From Alistipes sp. (GTDB lineage Bacteria; Bacteroidota; Bacteroidia; Bacteroidales; Rikenellaceae), in contig JAFSDP010000005.1 of NCBI GenBank assembly GCA_017436185.1, forward strand, positions 176,988 through 240,987: a stretch of DNA of 64,000 nucleotides, read 5' to 3'. This document shows positions 25,046-33,720 of this stretch, in pieces; the stretch's first letter is position 1; each line of letters begins with the position of its first letter. A model generated the notes under the pieces. It had not been told where the DNA came from, searched no databases, and saw only the letters and a program-made list of their open reading frames with translations. Both the position numbers and the translations under genes were made by a program.

Positions 25046-26260
25046 ATGAATACCATCCTCAGAAAACAGTTTTTGAGCCACATCGGCCAAACCTCCCCCT
25101 CGCCGATGCTTATCGAGGTGGAGCGTGCCGAAGGGGTCTTCTTCTATACCCCCGAGGGGAAGCGTTATTTCGACCTGGTGGCAGGGGTCTCGGTGAGCAA
25201 CGTGGGCCACGCCAACCCCCGAGTGGTGCGTTCCGTGCAGGAGCAGGCTGCCCGCTATATGCACGTGATGGTCTATGGCGAGTTGGTCGAGACACCGCAG
25301 GTGCAGTATGCCACCCGCCTGGCCGAGTTACTGCCCGGCAATTTGAGTTCGGTCTATTTTCTGAATTCGGGTGCCGAGGCGGTGGAGGGGGCTTTGAAGT
25401 TGGCCAAACGCTATACGGGTCGTACCGAACTCATCTCGATGCGACGTGCCTATCACGGCTCGACGCACGGTGCAATGAGCGTGATGGGTCAGCCCGAGGG
25501 CGAGGAGTGGAAGCTGGCCTTCCGTCCCCTGTTGCCCGACACGAAGGCGCTGAACTTTAACAATTTCGAGGATTTGCAGCAGATCACCTCCCGCACGGCC
25601 TGTGTGTTGGTCGAGCCGGTGCAGGGTGAGGCGGGTGTGCGCCTTCCAGCTGCGGGTTATTTGGAGGCGCTGCGCCATCGTTGCGACGAGGTGGGTGCGC
25701 TGCTCATCTTCGATGAGATTCAGACCGGTATGGGGCGTTCGGGCGAGCTGTTTGCAATGACGAAATATGGGGTGACGCCCGACATTGTCTGCCTGGCCAA
25801 AGCGTTGGGCGGCGGTATGCCGTTGGGGGCCTTTGTGGCGCGTCCCGAGGTGATGAATACGCTGCAAATCAACCCTGCGTTGGGCCACATTACCACCTTT
25901 GGCGGCCATCCGGTCTGCTGTGCGGCGGGCTTTGCGGCACTGAACTATTTGACTGATAATCGGGTTGTTGAGGAGGTTGAGCGCAAAGGCGCACGCTACG
26001 AGGAGCAACTCATCGGACACCCTGCGGTGGTTGAGATTCGCCGCTCGGGATTGTTGTTGGCCGTCGAGTTAGGTCGCTCGGATCGTCTCTATCGTCTGAT
26101 GGAGATTTTTAAGGAGGTGGGCATTATGAGCGATTGGTTCCTCTATTGCGACACGGCCTTCCGCATTTCGCCCCCGCTGGTGATTACCGACGAGGAGATT
26201 GACCAAAGTGTGGTACTGATTCGTCAGGCCCTCGATCGACTGATTGAAGAACTTATCTAA
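25046..26260 (+). CDS. Class III PLP-dependent aminotransferase
   Basis: The 404-residue protein belongs to the ornithine/acetylornithine/GABA aminotransferase fold. It has YFLNSGAEAVEGALKLAKRYTGR (phosphate site), ELISMRRAYHGSTHGAMS, LIFDEIQTGMGRSG (PLP-ring Asp) and CLAKALGGGMPLGAF, whose Lys should form the internal aldimine. The substrate is not clear. No arginine-biosynthesis genes are near, and it sits between trmH and a lipoprotein gene in the cvpA-nfo run, 3 nt after trmH. It could transaminate ornithine, acetylornithine, lysine or another omega-amino acid. Confidence 0.87.
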   Translation: MNTILRKQFLSHIGQTSPSPMLIEVERAEGVFFYTPEGKRYFDLVAGVSVSNVGHANPRVVRSVQEQAARYMHVMVYGELVETPQVQYATRLAELLPGNLSSVYFLNSGAEAVEGALKLAKRYTGRTELISMRRAYHGSTHGAMSVMGQPEGEEWKLAFRPLLPDTKALNFNNFEDLQQITSRTACVLVEPVQGEAGVRLPAAGYLEALRHRCDEVGALLIFDEIQTGMGRSGELFAMTKYGVTPDIVCLAKALGGGMPLGAFVARPEVMNTLQINPALGHITTFGGHPVCCAAGFAALNYLTDNRVVEEVERKGARYEEQLIGHPAVVEIRRSGLLLAVELGRSDRLYRLMEIFKEVGIMSDWFLYCDTAFRISPPLVITDEEIDQSVVLIRQALDRLIEELI

Positions 26261-26274
26261 CAAAAACAACTGCA

Positions 26275-26937
26275 ATGAAACAATGGATGATTGCTGTGTC
26301 GGCCCTCTTGATGGTGGCCTGCACGACGGCTCCCCAGGGGCCCGAGACGGTGGATTGGCTGGTGGCCGAACTCCCCGCCATAGATAGTGTGATGGGTGCC
26401 CCGACGCTCATCGATACGAAGTTGGGCAAGGCGGTCCACTTCAATGGCGAGTCGGATGCCTACTATTTGGGTGTGAACCCCCTGCAAGGGATGGAGGAGG
26501 TGACCGTAGAGGTGATCTTCCGTCAGGATGCCGATGCCGCCTTCGAGCAGCGCTTCCTGCATATGGGTCAAATCAAGGGCGAGCGCATTATGTTCGAGAC
26601 CCGTGTAAACCCCGACAGCACCTGGTACCTGGATACCTATATCCGCCTGGATGGTCCCGAAGATTTGGTCTTGATTGACCCCGCACAGCCCCATCCGACC
26701 GGTCGTTGGTACAACCTTGCTGTGGTGGTAAGCAACGGCAAGGCAACGAGTTATGTCGATGGCCAGGAGCAACTGCAGGGCGAGATTCCCTACCGTGCCA
26801 TCAATACGGGTATTTCGTCGGTAGGCGTACGCCAGAATAAGGTTTGCTGGTTCAAGGGCGACCTGTACCGCATCCGCATCACTCCGCGTGCCTTGACCCC
26901 CGAGGAGTTCTTGAGAGACCAAAACGCATTGAATTAA
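26275..26937 (+). CDS. LamG-like (concanavalin fold) lipoprotein
   Basis: This is a 220-residue exported protein with lipobox MVAC (Cys 16) and a beta-sandwich resembling LamG/laminin-G carbohydrate-binding domains: [57 protein letters not shown], and the typical end [18 protein letters not shown]. Single LamG lipoproteins of this form are found in Bacteroidales with unknown ligand. It lies 14 nt after the aminotransferase gene and 5 nt before nfo, which suggests it is simply carried in the operon. Confidence 0.75.
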   Translation: MKQWMIAVSALLMVACTTAPQGPETVDWLVAELPAIDSVMGAPTLIDTKLGKAVHFNGESDAYYLGVNPLQGMEEVTVEVIFRQDADAAFEQRFLHMGQIKGERIMFETRVNPDSTWYLDTYIRLDGPEDLVLIDPAQPHPTGRWYNLAVVVSNGKATSYVDGQEQLQGEIPYRAINTGISSVGVRQNKVCWFKGDLYRIRITPRALTPEEFLRDQNALN

Positions 26938-26942
26938 CACGT

Positions 26943-27779
26943 ATGTATTATATCGGAGCACACGTCAGCGCAAGCGGCGGGTTGGAGAATGCCCCCCGCA
27001 ATGCCCACGCCATCGGGGCTACGGCCTTTGCCCTCTTTACGAAAAATCAGCGTCAATGGTTGGCCAAGCCGCTGACCGACGAGGAGTGCGCCCGCTTCAA
27101 GGCCACCTGTGCCGAGTTGGGCTACACGGCCGGGCAGATTCTGCCACACGACTCCTACCTTATCAACCTGGGCAACCCCGACGATGCCGCCCTCGAGAAG
27201 TCGCGTGAGTCGTTCATCGAGGAGATGCACCGCTGCGAACAGCTGGGGTTGGATCGTCTGAACTTCCACCCGGGCAGCCATCTGCGTCAGATTTCGGAGG
27301 AGGCCTCGCTGGACCGCATCGCCGAGAGTATCAACCTTGCCTTGGAGCGCACACACGGCGTGACGGCCGTCATCGAGAATACGGCAGGCCAGGGGTCGAA
27401 CCTCGGCTATCGCTTCGAGCATCTTCGCTATCTGATTGACCGTGTGGAGGATAAATCCCGTGTGGGCGTCTGCATCGACACCTGCCACTCCTTTGCGGCG
27501 GGCTACGATTTGTCCACTCGTGAGGCGTGCGAAGAGACCTTTGCCGAGTTCGACCGTATTGTCGGGTTTCAGTACCTCCGGGGTATGCACCTCAATGATG
27601 CGATGAAACCTCACGGCAGCCGTGTCGATCGCCACTCACCGCTCGGTGAGGGAATGATTGGTTGGGAGTGTTTCCGCTATATCTGCACCGATCCCCGTTT
27701 CGAGCAGATTCCCCTCATTTTGGAGACCCCCGATGAGAGTCGTTGGGCCGACGAGATTGCCCAACTCAAGAGCCTGTAA
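26943..27779 (+). CDS. nfo: Endonuclease IV (AP endonuclease)
   Basis: Endonuclease IV cuts DNA 5' of abasic sites in base excision repair and uses three zinc ions. The 278-residue product has [17 protein letters not shown] at the start, the zinc-binding segments [36 protein letters not shown] and [11 protein letters not shown], and LILETP near the end. The ATG at 26943 fits the family start; a longer frame from 26844 lies inside the lipoprotein gene. It is the last gene of the cvpA operon and ends at a strong bidirectional terminator. Confidence 0.96.
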   Translation: MYYIGAHVSASGGLENAPRNAHAIGATAFALFTKNQRQWLAKPLTDEECARFKATCAELGYTAGQILPHDSYLINLGNPDDAALEKSRESFIEEMHRCEQLGLDRLNFHPGSHLRQISEEASLDRIAESINLALERTHGVTAVIENTAGQGSNLGYRFEHLRYLIDRVEDKSRVGVCIDTCHSFAAGYDLSTREACEETFAEFDRIVGFQYLRGMHLNDAMKPHGSRVDRHSPLGEGMIGWECFRYICTDPRFEQIPLILETPDESRWADEIAQLKSL

Positions 27780-27816
27780 CAAAAAAGAGGAGAGTATGTC
27801 GCTCTCCTCTTTTTTT
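27779..27816. terminator. Bidirectional terminator nfo / araC
   Basis: AAAAAAGAGGAGAG and CTCTCCTCTTTTTT pair around a 7-nt loop, with A and T runs on opposite sides, between the two convergent genes. Confidence 0.9.
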
Positions 27817-27825
27817 TGTGGTCGT

Positions 27826-28728
27826 TTACTTGTGCTTGTAGCGTGAGGGCGAGACGCCCGTGTGCTGTTTGAAGTACTTGCCAAAGAAGCTCTGGGTCGA
27901 AAAGTTCAGGGCGTTGGCAATCTCCTGAATGCTCATTTCGGAGTAGCGCAGCATCGTCTGGGCCTCCAGAATCACCGCCTCGTCAATCCAACGGGCGGCT
28001 GTCTTGCCGCTCACCTCCTTGATGGCCGAGGAGAAGTATTTGGGGGTGATGTTGAGCTGCTCGGCATAGAAACTAACGTTGCGTTCCCGACGACAATGTT
28101 GCTCCAAAAGCTCCATAAAGTCGTCGAAGATGACCTCGCAACGACCCTGCTTGGGACGGCTCTCCTTCTCGCGATTCGAGATGTCGGCAATCAGGTAGAA
28201 AGCGGTCTTGAAGAGCGAGTGTACGATCTCGGTACGGAACTGATCTATCTTGCCTGCCAAGAGGCGTTTCATCAGTTGGAAGATTCCCAAAATCTCACCC
28301 ACCTCGTTCTCTTGCAGCTTCAGCACGGGCGACTTGCGGAAGTGCATCAAGAGCGGTAACGACGACGTCAGTCCCATGTGAATCTTGTTCAGAAAGCTCT
28401 TCGAGAAGGCCAAAAAGTAGCCAGCGGCGTTGGTCGTCGAGTGCTCGGTGCGGATAATCGAGTTGGGAGCCAGAAAGACGATTGTGTTGGGACGAATCGT
28501 GTAGCTCTTGGTGTTGAGCTGGATGGTTGCCTCGCCCGAAAGCATAATGATGGCCGAGAATCCATCGACCGACTTGGCGGCCAACTCGCTGGGGTTGTAT
28601 TGGGCCGTGATGGCCGAGAAGACCAGGTCGTCTGTGTAGTAGGTCACATCGGCCAGGCTGCGTTTGATGCGTGAAATCGATACTTTATCGAAACTGCGCG
28701 TTGCGGTATAGGTATTAGGTTTCATCAT
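27826..28728 (-). CDS. AraC-family transcription regulator
   Basis: The 300-residue product has an N-terminal cupin-like sensing part (about 40-110, with SAIIMLSGEATIQLNTKSYTI) and a C-terminal pair of helix-turn-helix motifs (about 205-298, with NITPKYFSSAIKEVSG and EIANALNFSTQSFFGKYFK followed by GVSPSRYK). This is the standard Bacteroidales AraC layout. The ligand is unknown. It follows the diacylglycerol kinase gene by 15 nt and probably belongs to the apbE operon, so it may regulate that operon or a distant target. Confidence 0.9.
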   Translation of the reverse strand: MMKPNTYTATRSFDKVSISRIKRSLADVTYYTDDLVFSAITAQYNPSELAAKSVDGFSAIIMLSGEATIQLNTKSYTIRPNTIVFLAPNSIIRTEHSTTNAAGYFLAFSKSFLNKIHMGLTSSLPLLMHFRKSPVLKLQENEVGEILGIFQLMKRLLAGKIDQFRTEIVHSLFKTAFYLIADISNREKESRPKQGRCEVIFDDFMELLEQHCRRERNVSFYAEQLNITPKYFSSAIKEVSGKTAARWIDEAVILEAQTMLRYSEMSIQEIANALNFSTQSFFGKYFKQHTGVSPSRYKHK

Positions 28729-28743
28729 CGTGTGTATGAGTGG

Positions 28744-29619
28744 TTAATGTACTTCGGTTTTGGGGGCGCATTGAATGCGCAGGGCTCCTGCCAGGCAGCG
28801 AATCGACAACGGGAAGTGAACACCCTGCTGTCCATCGACATCGGTAGGCTCGTCAATGGGTGAGGTAATCTCGATGTGTTGTGCGTGAATCTTGCGCACC
28901 GATCGGGGATTGCCTCCCAATAGATAACGGACCATATCCCAGCACGATAGCAATAGGTTGCGCTTCTCCAACAGCAGGCAGTCGAAGTGGCCGTCCTGCA
29001 CCGACGAACGACGTGCCAGATGGAATCCGCCTGCCGTCTCGCCATTGAAGATGAGTGCCATCAGCGTATTGAGGGCGAAGGGTTGGCCGTCGGCGGTGAT
29101 TTGAAGCGGAATGTTGTGCATTCGTCGCAACTCCTTCAACCCCTCGGCAATGTAGGCCAGCTTGCCCCAACGGTGTTTGTTCTCGTCGGTGGTGCGCTGC
29201 GAGGTGGTTGTAAAGAGTCCGAACGAAAAGATATTGACAAAGTAGAGGTCGTTGGCGATGCCGCAATCGACTCGGTCGATTTGCCCCGTGGCAATCTGGC
29301 GTGCTGCCTCGACGGGGTCGGTGGACATCCCGATGGCGCGTGCAAAGTCGTTGGCCGTGCCTGCGGGGATGATGCCGAGCGGAATATCCAGACCCAGCTC
29401 CCGCATCCGATTCAGCGTAAAATTAACCGTTCCGTCGCCACCGGCCACCACCGCCAAATCCACCTCTTCACGCCCCTTGAAGGGGTTTTGCGAAAAGTCG
29501 ATTTTGACCGGTTCGCAGTCGTAGCCCTGCTCGGTAAAGCAGGTCAGGATGGCCTTCAGCTTTTCGGCGATGCGGCCACGACCCGATTGGGGGTTGTATA
29601 GAAAAAATGCACGCTTCAT
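28744..29619 (-). CDS. Diacylglycerol kinase-family lipid kinase (YegS-like)
   Basis: This family phosphorylates diacylglycerol or related lipids at the membrane surface. The 291-residue product has the nucleotide-binding opening FFLYNPQSGRGR, VVAGGDGTVNFTLN (the GGDGT ATP site), IIPAGTANDFARAIGM, and the C-terminal domain with DGHFDCLLL. I chose ATG 29619 (MKRAFFLYNPQ); 11 extra codons upstream would run into the spacer after apbE. It lies between apbE and araC on one probable transcript. Confidence 0.9.
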   Translation of the reverse strand: MKRAFFLYNPQSGRGRIAEKLKAILTCFTEQGYDCEPVKIDFSQNPFKGREEVDLAVVAGGDGTVNFTLNRMRELGLDIPLGIIPAGTANDFARAIGMSTDPVEAARQIATGQIDRVDCGIANDLYFVNIFSFGLFTTTSQRTTDENKHRWGKLAYIAEGLKELRRMHNIPLQITADGQPFALNTLMALIFNGETAGGFHLARRSSVQDGHFDCLLLEKRNLLLSCWDMVRYLLGGNPRSVRKIHAQHIEITSPIDEPTDVDGQQGVHFPLSIRCLAGALRIQCAPKTEVH

Positions 29620-29638
29620 AGTCGGCTTATATAAAGTG

Positions 29639-30649
29639 TTAATTGGTCTCAATCTTCATCTTCTTCATTGCAGGGCTCCATACCTCGTCGTATCCCTCAC
29701 CCTTCTCGTCGGACAAAATCAGGTAGGCGGCCATTTCGGGGTGGGCCTCCACAAAGGCCAAAGCCTGTTTGTCGCCCATTGCCATCAGCATCGTGCAGAG
29801 GGCATCCGCTTCGGCGCAACTCTTCGCTGCGACGGTGGCCGACAACAAGCGGGAGAGGCGGCTGTAACCCGTCGCGGGGTCGATGGTGTGAGCCACCTTG
29901 CGCCCCTGGTTATCGAGGTAGAAACGGCGGTAGTTGCCCGACGTGGCCAACGCTCCGTCGTGGAGGGCGATGCGGGCCGTGAGCGACTCGCCGTTGGTCA
30001 TATTGCCGTCGTAGGGGGTCTCGATGCCGATGCGCCACGCCCCGCCATTGCGGTTCAGCCCTCGGCAACGTACCTCGCCGCCAATATCGACCAGGTAATG
30101 GGTGATGCCCTGCGCTTCGAGCCACTCGCCCAGCAAATCGACCGTATAGCCTTTGGCTATCGAGTTCAGATCCAACGCAATACGGGGGTCCTCCTTATGG
30201 AGTCGGCCCTCCCTGACTGCGATTTTTTCGTAGCCCACAAAGGTCAAAATCGAATCGACGTTGGGGTCGGTCTCTGCCTCCTTGCCGGCAAAGCCCCACG
30301 CCTTGACCAGCGGCCCGACGGTGATGTCGTAGGCCCCTTCCGAGAGGCGGGAGATCGAGTCGGCAAGAGCGATGTTGCGGGCGATGTGCCGATCCACCGA
30401 GTCGGTCTCGTTGCGGTTGAGGCGGTTGAGGAGCGAATTCGGCTCGAAGACCGACATCGAAGCCTTCGCCTCCCGATCCAACGCCATCGCCCCGCGATAC
30501 AGCTCACCCTCCTGCGTCGAGGTGGCCGCCACCACCTGCAGGGTGGTACCCAGCATCACCCCTTGTACCTGACGGTAAGGAGTTTGCGGAGTGCAGGCGG
30601 CAAGCAGTGCAACAAGCGCAAAGGCGAAGTATCGCAATAGGTTCGACAT
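29639..30649 (-). CDS. apbE: FAD:protein FMN transferase ApbE, lipoprotein
   Basis: ApbE attaches FMN to Ser/Thr of periplasm-facing flavoproteins such as NqrB, NqrC and RnfG. The 336-residue product has lipobox LAAC (Cys 19), then GTTLQVVA, DLNSIAKGYTVD, LATSGNYRRFY and HTIDPATGYS, the flavin- and metal-binding motifs. I chose ATG 30649 (MSNLLRYFAF), which gives a good signal peptide. It is the first gene of the apbE-kinase-araC run and has a TACTTTTG box at 30671. Its NQR/RNF partner is not in the window. Confidence 0.93.
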   Translation of the reverse strand: MSNLLRYFAFALVALLAACTPQTPYRQVQGVMLGTTLQVVAATSTQEGELYRGAMALDREAKASMSVFEPNSLLNRLNRNETDSVDRHIARNIALADSISRLSEGAYDITVGPLVKAWGFAGKEAETDPNVDSILTFVGYEKIAVREGRLHKEDPRIALDLNSIAKGYTVDLLGEWLEAQGITHYLVDIGGEVRCRGLNRNGGAWRIGIETPYDGNMTNGESLTARIALHDGALATSGNYRRFYLDNQGRKVAHTIDPATGYSRLSRLLSATVAAKSCAEADALCTMLMAMGDKQALAFVEAHPEMAAYLILSDEKGEGYDEVWSPAMKKMKIETN

Positions 30650-30670
30650 CGGAAATGGACTATTTTTCTG

Positions 30671-30678
30671 CAAAAGTA
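30671..30678 (-). promoter_or_regulatory. apbE operon -7 promoter element
   Basis: The reverse strand reads TACTTTTG, an exact TAnnTTTG match, 21 nt before the apbE ATG. The -33 element is not clear. Confidence 0.55.
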
Positions 30679-30720
30679 AGCAAAAAAACGCTTCATTGGT
30701 CATTTTGTCGGGTTAAAAGC

Positions 30721-30777
30721 GAACATTTTACCAACAAAATTCCCTTTTCGAATGGTTTTTCGGGTGGTAAAATGTTC
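30721..30777. repeat. 13-bp inverted repeat upstream of apbE and rpsO
   Basis: GAACATTTTACCA (30721-30733) and its exact complement (30765-30777) flank 31 bp in the divergent apbE/rpsO region. It could be a paired operator or an RNA hairpin. It lies upstream of the apbE -33 region and far upstream of the rpsO promoter. Confidence 0.5.
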
Positions 30778-30913
30778 AAAACGCCCTGTTTGGACCCCCT
30801 TTGGTTTTCGCTTTGCGGCTCACGCAAAAATTGTTCCGCTTTCAATCCCGAAAAAAAAGGCGAAAAAGGGGTGTTTTTTTTCGCTTTTAATTCTTAATTC
30901 TCAATTTATTTCG

Positions 30914-30921
30914 TACCTTTG
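30914..30921 (+). promoter_or_regulatory. rpsO -7 promoter element
   Basis: TACCTTTG matches the consensus. The start of transcription should be near 30925, giving a leader of about 70 nt. Confidence 0.65.
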
Positions 30922-30934
30922 CCGAACGCTCTGG

Positions 30935-30959
30935 CGCTATTCCGAGTAAGGGGAATGCG
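30935..30959 (+). promoter_or_regulatory. rpsO leader hairpin
   Basis: CGC-T-ATTCC (30935-30943) pairs with GGAATGCG (30952-30959), 8 bp with one bulged T and an 8-nt loop, inside the predicted rpsO leader. S15 represses its own mRNA in several bacteria through unrelated leader folds, so this is a candidate site. Confidence 0.4.
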
Positions 30960-30995
30960 TCGTAGAGTGGAACTTAAATAATCAATTCTACTTTT

Positions 30996-31268
30996 ATGGC
31001 TTATTTAACAGCAGAGAAAAAGCAGGAGCTTTTCGGTCAGTACGGCAAGTCTAACACGGACACGGGTTCGCCCGAGAGCCAGATTGCCTTGTTTTCGTAC
31101 CGTATTGCCCACCTTACGGAACACCTCAAGAGCAACCGTCACGATTTCGGTACGCAGCGCGCTATGTTGCGTATGATCGGTAAGCGTCGCCAGTTGCTGG
31201 AGTACCTGAAGGCTGTGGACATCGAGCGTTACCGCGCGATCATCAAGAAGCTCAACCTTCGCAAGTAG
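30996..31268 (+). CDS. rpsO: 30S ribosomal protein S15
   Basis: S15 binds 16S rRNA early in assembly of the small-subunit platform. The 90-residue product has the family core TGSPESQIALFSYRIAHLTEHLKSN, with HDFGTQRAMLRMIGKRRQLLEYL and the end YRAIIKKLNLRK. The length is standard. It lies 98 nt before pnp, the conserved rpsO-pnp order seen in many bacteria. A hairpin with a weak T run separates them, so partial readthrough into pnp is likely. Confidence 0.98.
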   Translation: MAYLTAEKKQELFGQYGKSNTDTGSPESQIALFSYRIAHLTEHLKSNRHDFGTQRAMLRMIGKRRQLLEYLKAVDIERYRAIIKKLNLRK

Positions 31269-31282
31269 TCCGCGAGGAAGAA

Positions 31283-31320
31283 ATGAGGGCAATTCCCTTT
31301 CGAGGGATTGCCTTCATTTT
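31283..31320 (+). terminator. rpsO-pnp hairpin, partial terminator or processing site
   Basis: ATGA, GGCAAT and CCCT pair in order with AGGG, ATTGCC and TCAT around a TTCG tetraloop (31283-31317). Only four T follow. A stable stem at this place may serve as a partial terminator or as an RNase target between rpsO and pnp. Confidence 0.65.
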
Positions 31321-31366
31321 CGTATGAAACAAAATTTCAACACACAATAAGAGGAAAAAACGATTT

Positions 31367-33577
31367 ATGGAAGAAAAGAAGCTGTACAATGCTGTCCGTA
31401 AGGAGATTACGCTGGCCGATGGTCGCGTGATCGAGATCGAAACGGGCAAGCTGGCCAAGCAGGCCGACGGTTCGGTGGTTGTCAAGATGGGCGACACGAT
31501 GCTGCTCGGTACGGTGGTGGCCGCCAAAGATGCAAAACCTGACACGGACTTTATGCCCCTGCAGGTAGAGTACAAAGAGAAGTATGCTGCTTGTGGTCGC
31601 TACCCGGGTGGTTTTATGAAGCGTGAGGGTAAGGCCAACGATGCCGAGGTGCTGACGGCCCGTCTGATCGACCGTGCCCTGCGTCCGCTGTTCCCGTCGG
31701 ATTACCACGCCGAGGTGTTCGTAAACGTAACCCTCATCTCGGCCGATAAGGATATTCAGCCCGATGCCCTGGCCGGTCTGGCCGCATCGGCAGCCCTGGC
31801 CGTTTCGGATATTCCGTTCGGCGGCCCCATCTCGGAGGTACGTGTCGTTCGTAAGAACGGTGAGTACGCCATCAACCCCGGTTTCTCGGAGATGGCCGAG
31901 TGCGACCTCGACATTATGGTCGGTGGTACGATCGACAATATCTTGATGGTTGAGGGTGAGATGAAGGAGGTATCGGAGGAGGTAATGCTCGGTGCCATCA
32001 AGTTCGCTCACGAGGAGATTAAGAAGCACTGCGCCGTTCAGATCGAGTTGATGAAGGAGCTCGGCAAGGACGTGAAGCGCGAGTACTGCCACGAGACCAA
32101 CGACGAGGAGCTGCGTCAGACCATCATCTCGGAGCTCTACGACAAGGCCTACGCCATCGCTACGAGCGGTACGATGAAGCACGAGCGTGAGGAGCTCTTC
32201 AACGCGCTGGAGGCCGAGTTCGCCGCCCGCTTTACGGAGGAGGAGTTGGAGGAGAAGGCGATCCTGATCCACAAGTACTTCCACGACGATGTTCAGAAGA
32301 AGGCTATGCGCAATATGATTCTCGACGAGGGCAAGCGTCTGGATGGTCGCCGCACCGATGAGATTCGTCCCATCTGGTGCGAGGTAGGCTACCTGCCCGC
32401 TGCTCACGGTTCGGCCATCTTTACGCGTGGTGAGACGCAGTCGCTGACGACCGTTACGCTCGGTACGAAGCTCGACGAGAAGGTGAAGGACGAGGTGCTC
32501 GTTCAGGGTACCGAGCAGTTCGTGCTGCACTACAACTTCCCGCCCTTCTCGACCGGTGAGGCTCGCCCGACCCGTGGTCTGTCGCGTCGTGAGATTGGTC
32601 ACGGCCACCTGGCTTGGCGTGCCCTGAAGCCGATGATTCCGCTGGGCGAGGAGAACCCCTACGCCGTACGCGTGGTGTCGGATATTCTGGAGTCGAACGG
32701 TTCGTCGTCGATGGCTACCGTTTGCGCCGGTACGCTGGCCCTGATGGATGCCGGTGTGAAGCTCAAGAAGCCCGTTTCGGGTATCGCTATGGGTCTGATT
32801 TCGGACTCGGCCTCGGGCAAGTGGGCTGTGCTGTCGGATATCCTGGGCGATGAGGACCACCTGGGCGATATGGACTTCAAGGTGACCGGTACGAAGGATG
32901 GTATCACCGCTACGCAGATGGACATCAAGGTGGATGGTCTGTCGTACGAGGTGCTGGCTGCTGCGCTGGAGCAGGCTCGTCTGGGTCGTCTCCACATTCT
33001 GGACAAGATCACCGAGACCATTGCCGAGCCTCGTGAGGACTACCGTCCGTTCGTTCCCCGCATCGTACAGATTACCATCCCGCAGGATATGATTGGTGCT
33101 GTAATCGGCCCGGGTGGTAAGGTGATCCAGGACATCCAGAAGACCACCCAGACCACCATCACCATCACGGAGGTGGACGAGAAGGGTATCGTGGATATCT
33201 TCGGTGTAAACAAGGAGTCGCTGGACGGTGCTCTGGCCCGCATCAAGGCCATCGTAGCCATTCCCGAGGTGGGTGAGACCTATCACGGTAAGGTGCGCTC
33301 GATTGTTGCCTTCGGTGCCTTCGTAGAGATTATGCCCGGCAAGGACGCCCTGCTGCACATCTCGGAGATCGACTACAAGCGCTTCGAGACGATGGAGGAG
33401 ACCGGCCTGAAGGAGGGTGATGAGATTGACGTGAAGCTCATCGGTATCGACGAGAAGACCGGCAAGCTGCGCTTGAGCCGTAAGGTGCTGCTTCCCAAGC
33501 CCGAGGGCTATGTGGAGCGTGAGCGTCGCCCCCGTCCCGAGCGTTCGGATCGTCCCCGCCGCGACAACAAGAAGTAA
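31367..33577 (+). CDS. pnp: Polyribonucleotide nucleotidyltransferase
   Basis: PNPase degrades RNA from the 3' end by phosphorolysis and can add tails. The 736-residue product has two RNase PH domains (about 1-230 and 310-540, the second with [19 protein letters not shown]), a KH domain ([16 protein letters not shown], near 575-590) and an S1 domain (from about 640, [20 protein letters not shown]). It ends in a basic, Arg/Pro-rich tail ([14 protein letters not shown]) that may bind RNA. Codon use is that of a highly expressed gene. Its leader follows the rpsO hairpin. Confidence 0.97.
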   Translation: MEEKKLYNAVRKEITLADGRVIEIETGKLAKQADGSVVVKMGDTMLLGTVVAAKDAKPDTDFMPLQVEYKEKYAACGRYPGGFMKREGKANDAEVLTARLIDRALRPLFPSDYHAEVFVNVTLISADKDIQPDALAGLAASAALAVSDIPFGGPISEVRVVRKNGEYAINPGFSEMAECDLDIMVGGTIDNILMVEGEMKEVSEEVMLGAIKFAHEEIKKHCAVQIELMKELGKDVKREYCHETNDEELRQTIISELYDKAYAIATSGTMKHEREELFNALEAEFAARFTEEELEEKAILIHKYFHDDVQKKAMRNMILDEGKRLDGRRTDEIRPIWCEVGYLPAAHGSAIFTRGETQSLTTVTLGTKLDEKVKDEVLVQGTEQFVLHYNFPPFSTGEARPTRGLSRREIGHGHLAWRALKPMIPLGEENPYAVRVVSDILESNGSSSMATVCAGTLALMDAGVKLKKPVSGIAMGLISDSASGKWAVLSDILGDEDHLGDMDFKVTGTKDGITATQMDIKVDGLSYEVLAAALEQARLGRLHILDKITETIAEPREDYRPFVPRIVQITIPQDMIGAVIGPGGKVIQDIQKTTQTTITITEVDEKGIVDIFGVNKESLDGALARIKAIVAIPEVGETYHGKVRSIVAFGAFVEIMPGKDALLHISEIDYKRFETMEETGLKEGDEIDVKLIGIDEKTGKLRLSRKVLLPKPEGYVERERRPRPERSDRPRRDNKK

Positions 33578-33647
33578 AATTGGGTCGAAGTCATTAAATT
33601 TTTGTAAATTTTCGGCTCGGAGTGTAGCAAAATTCCGGGAAATGAGT

Positions 33648-33655
33648 TATATTTG
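33648..33655 (+). promoter_or_regulatory. -7 promoter element of the OmpA/TPR lipoprotein gene
   Basis: TATATTTG matches the consensus. The predicted leader of about 60 nt is A-rich and almost free of G, typical of strongly translated Bacteroidetes messages. Confidence 0.65.
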
Positions 33656-33720
33656 CGAATAGTGCTCCCCCAAACGAGAGAAACACAAACACAAAACACT
33701 TTAATAAACAAATTCAAACT

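Noticed and set aside
31337..33358. A 673-codon reverse frame opposite pnp, and similar long frames opposite clpB, the OmpA/TPR gene and the debranching gene
   Set aside because: All are shadows of highly biased genes. Their translations are rich in Leu, Arg, His and Gln and match no family.
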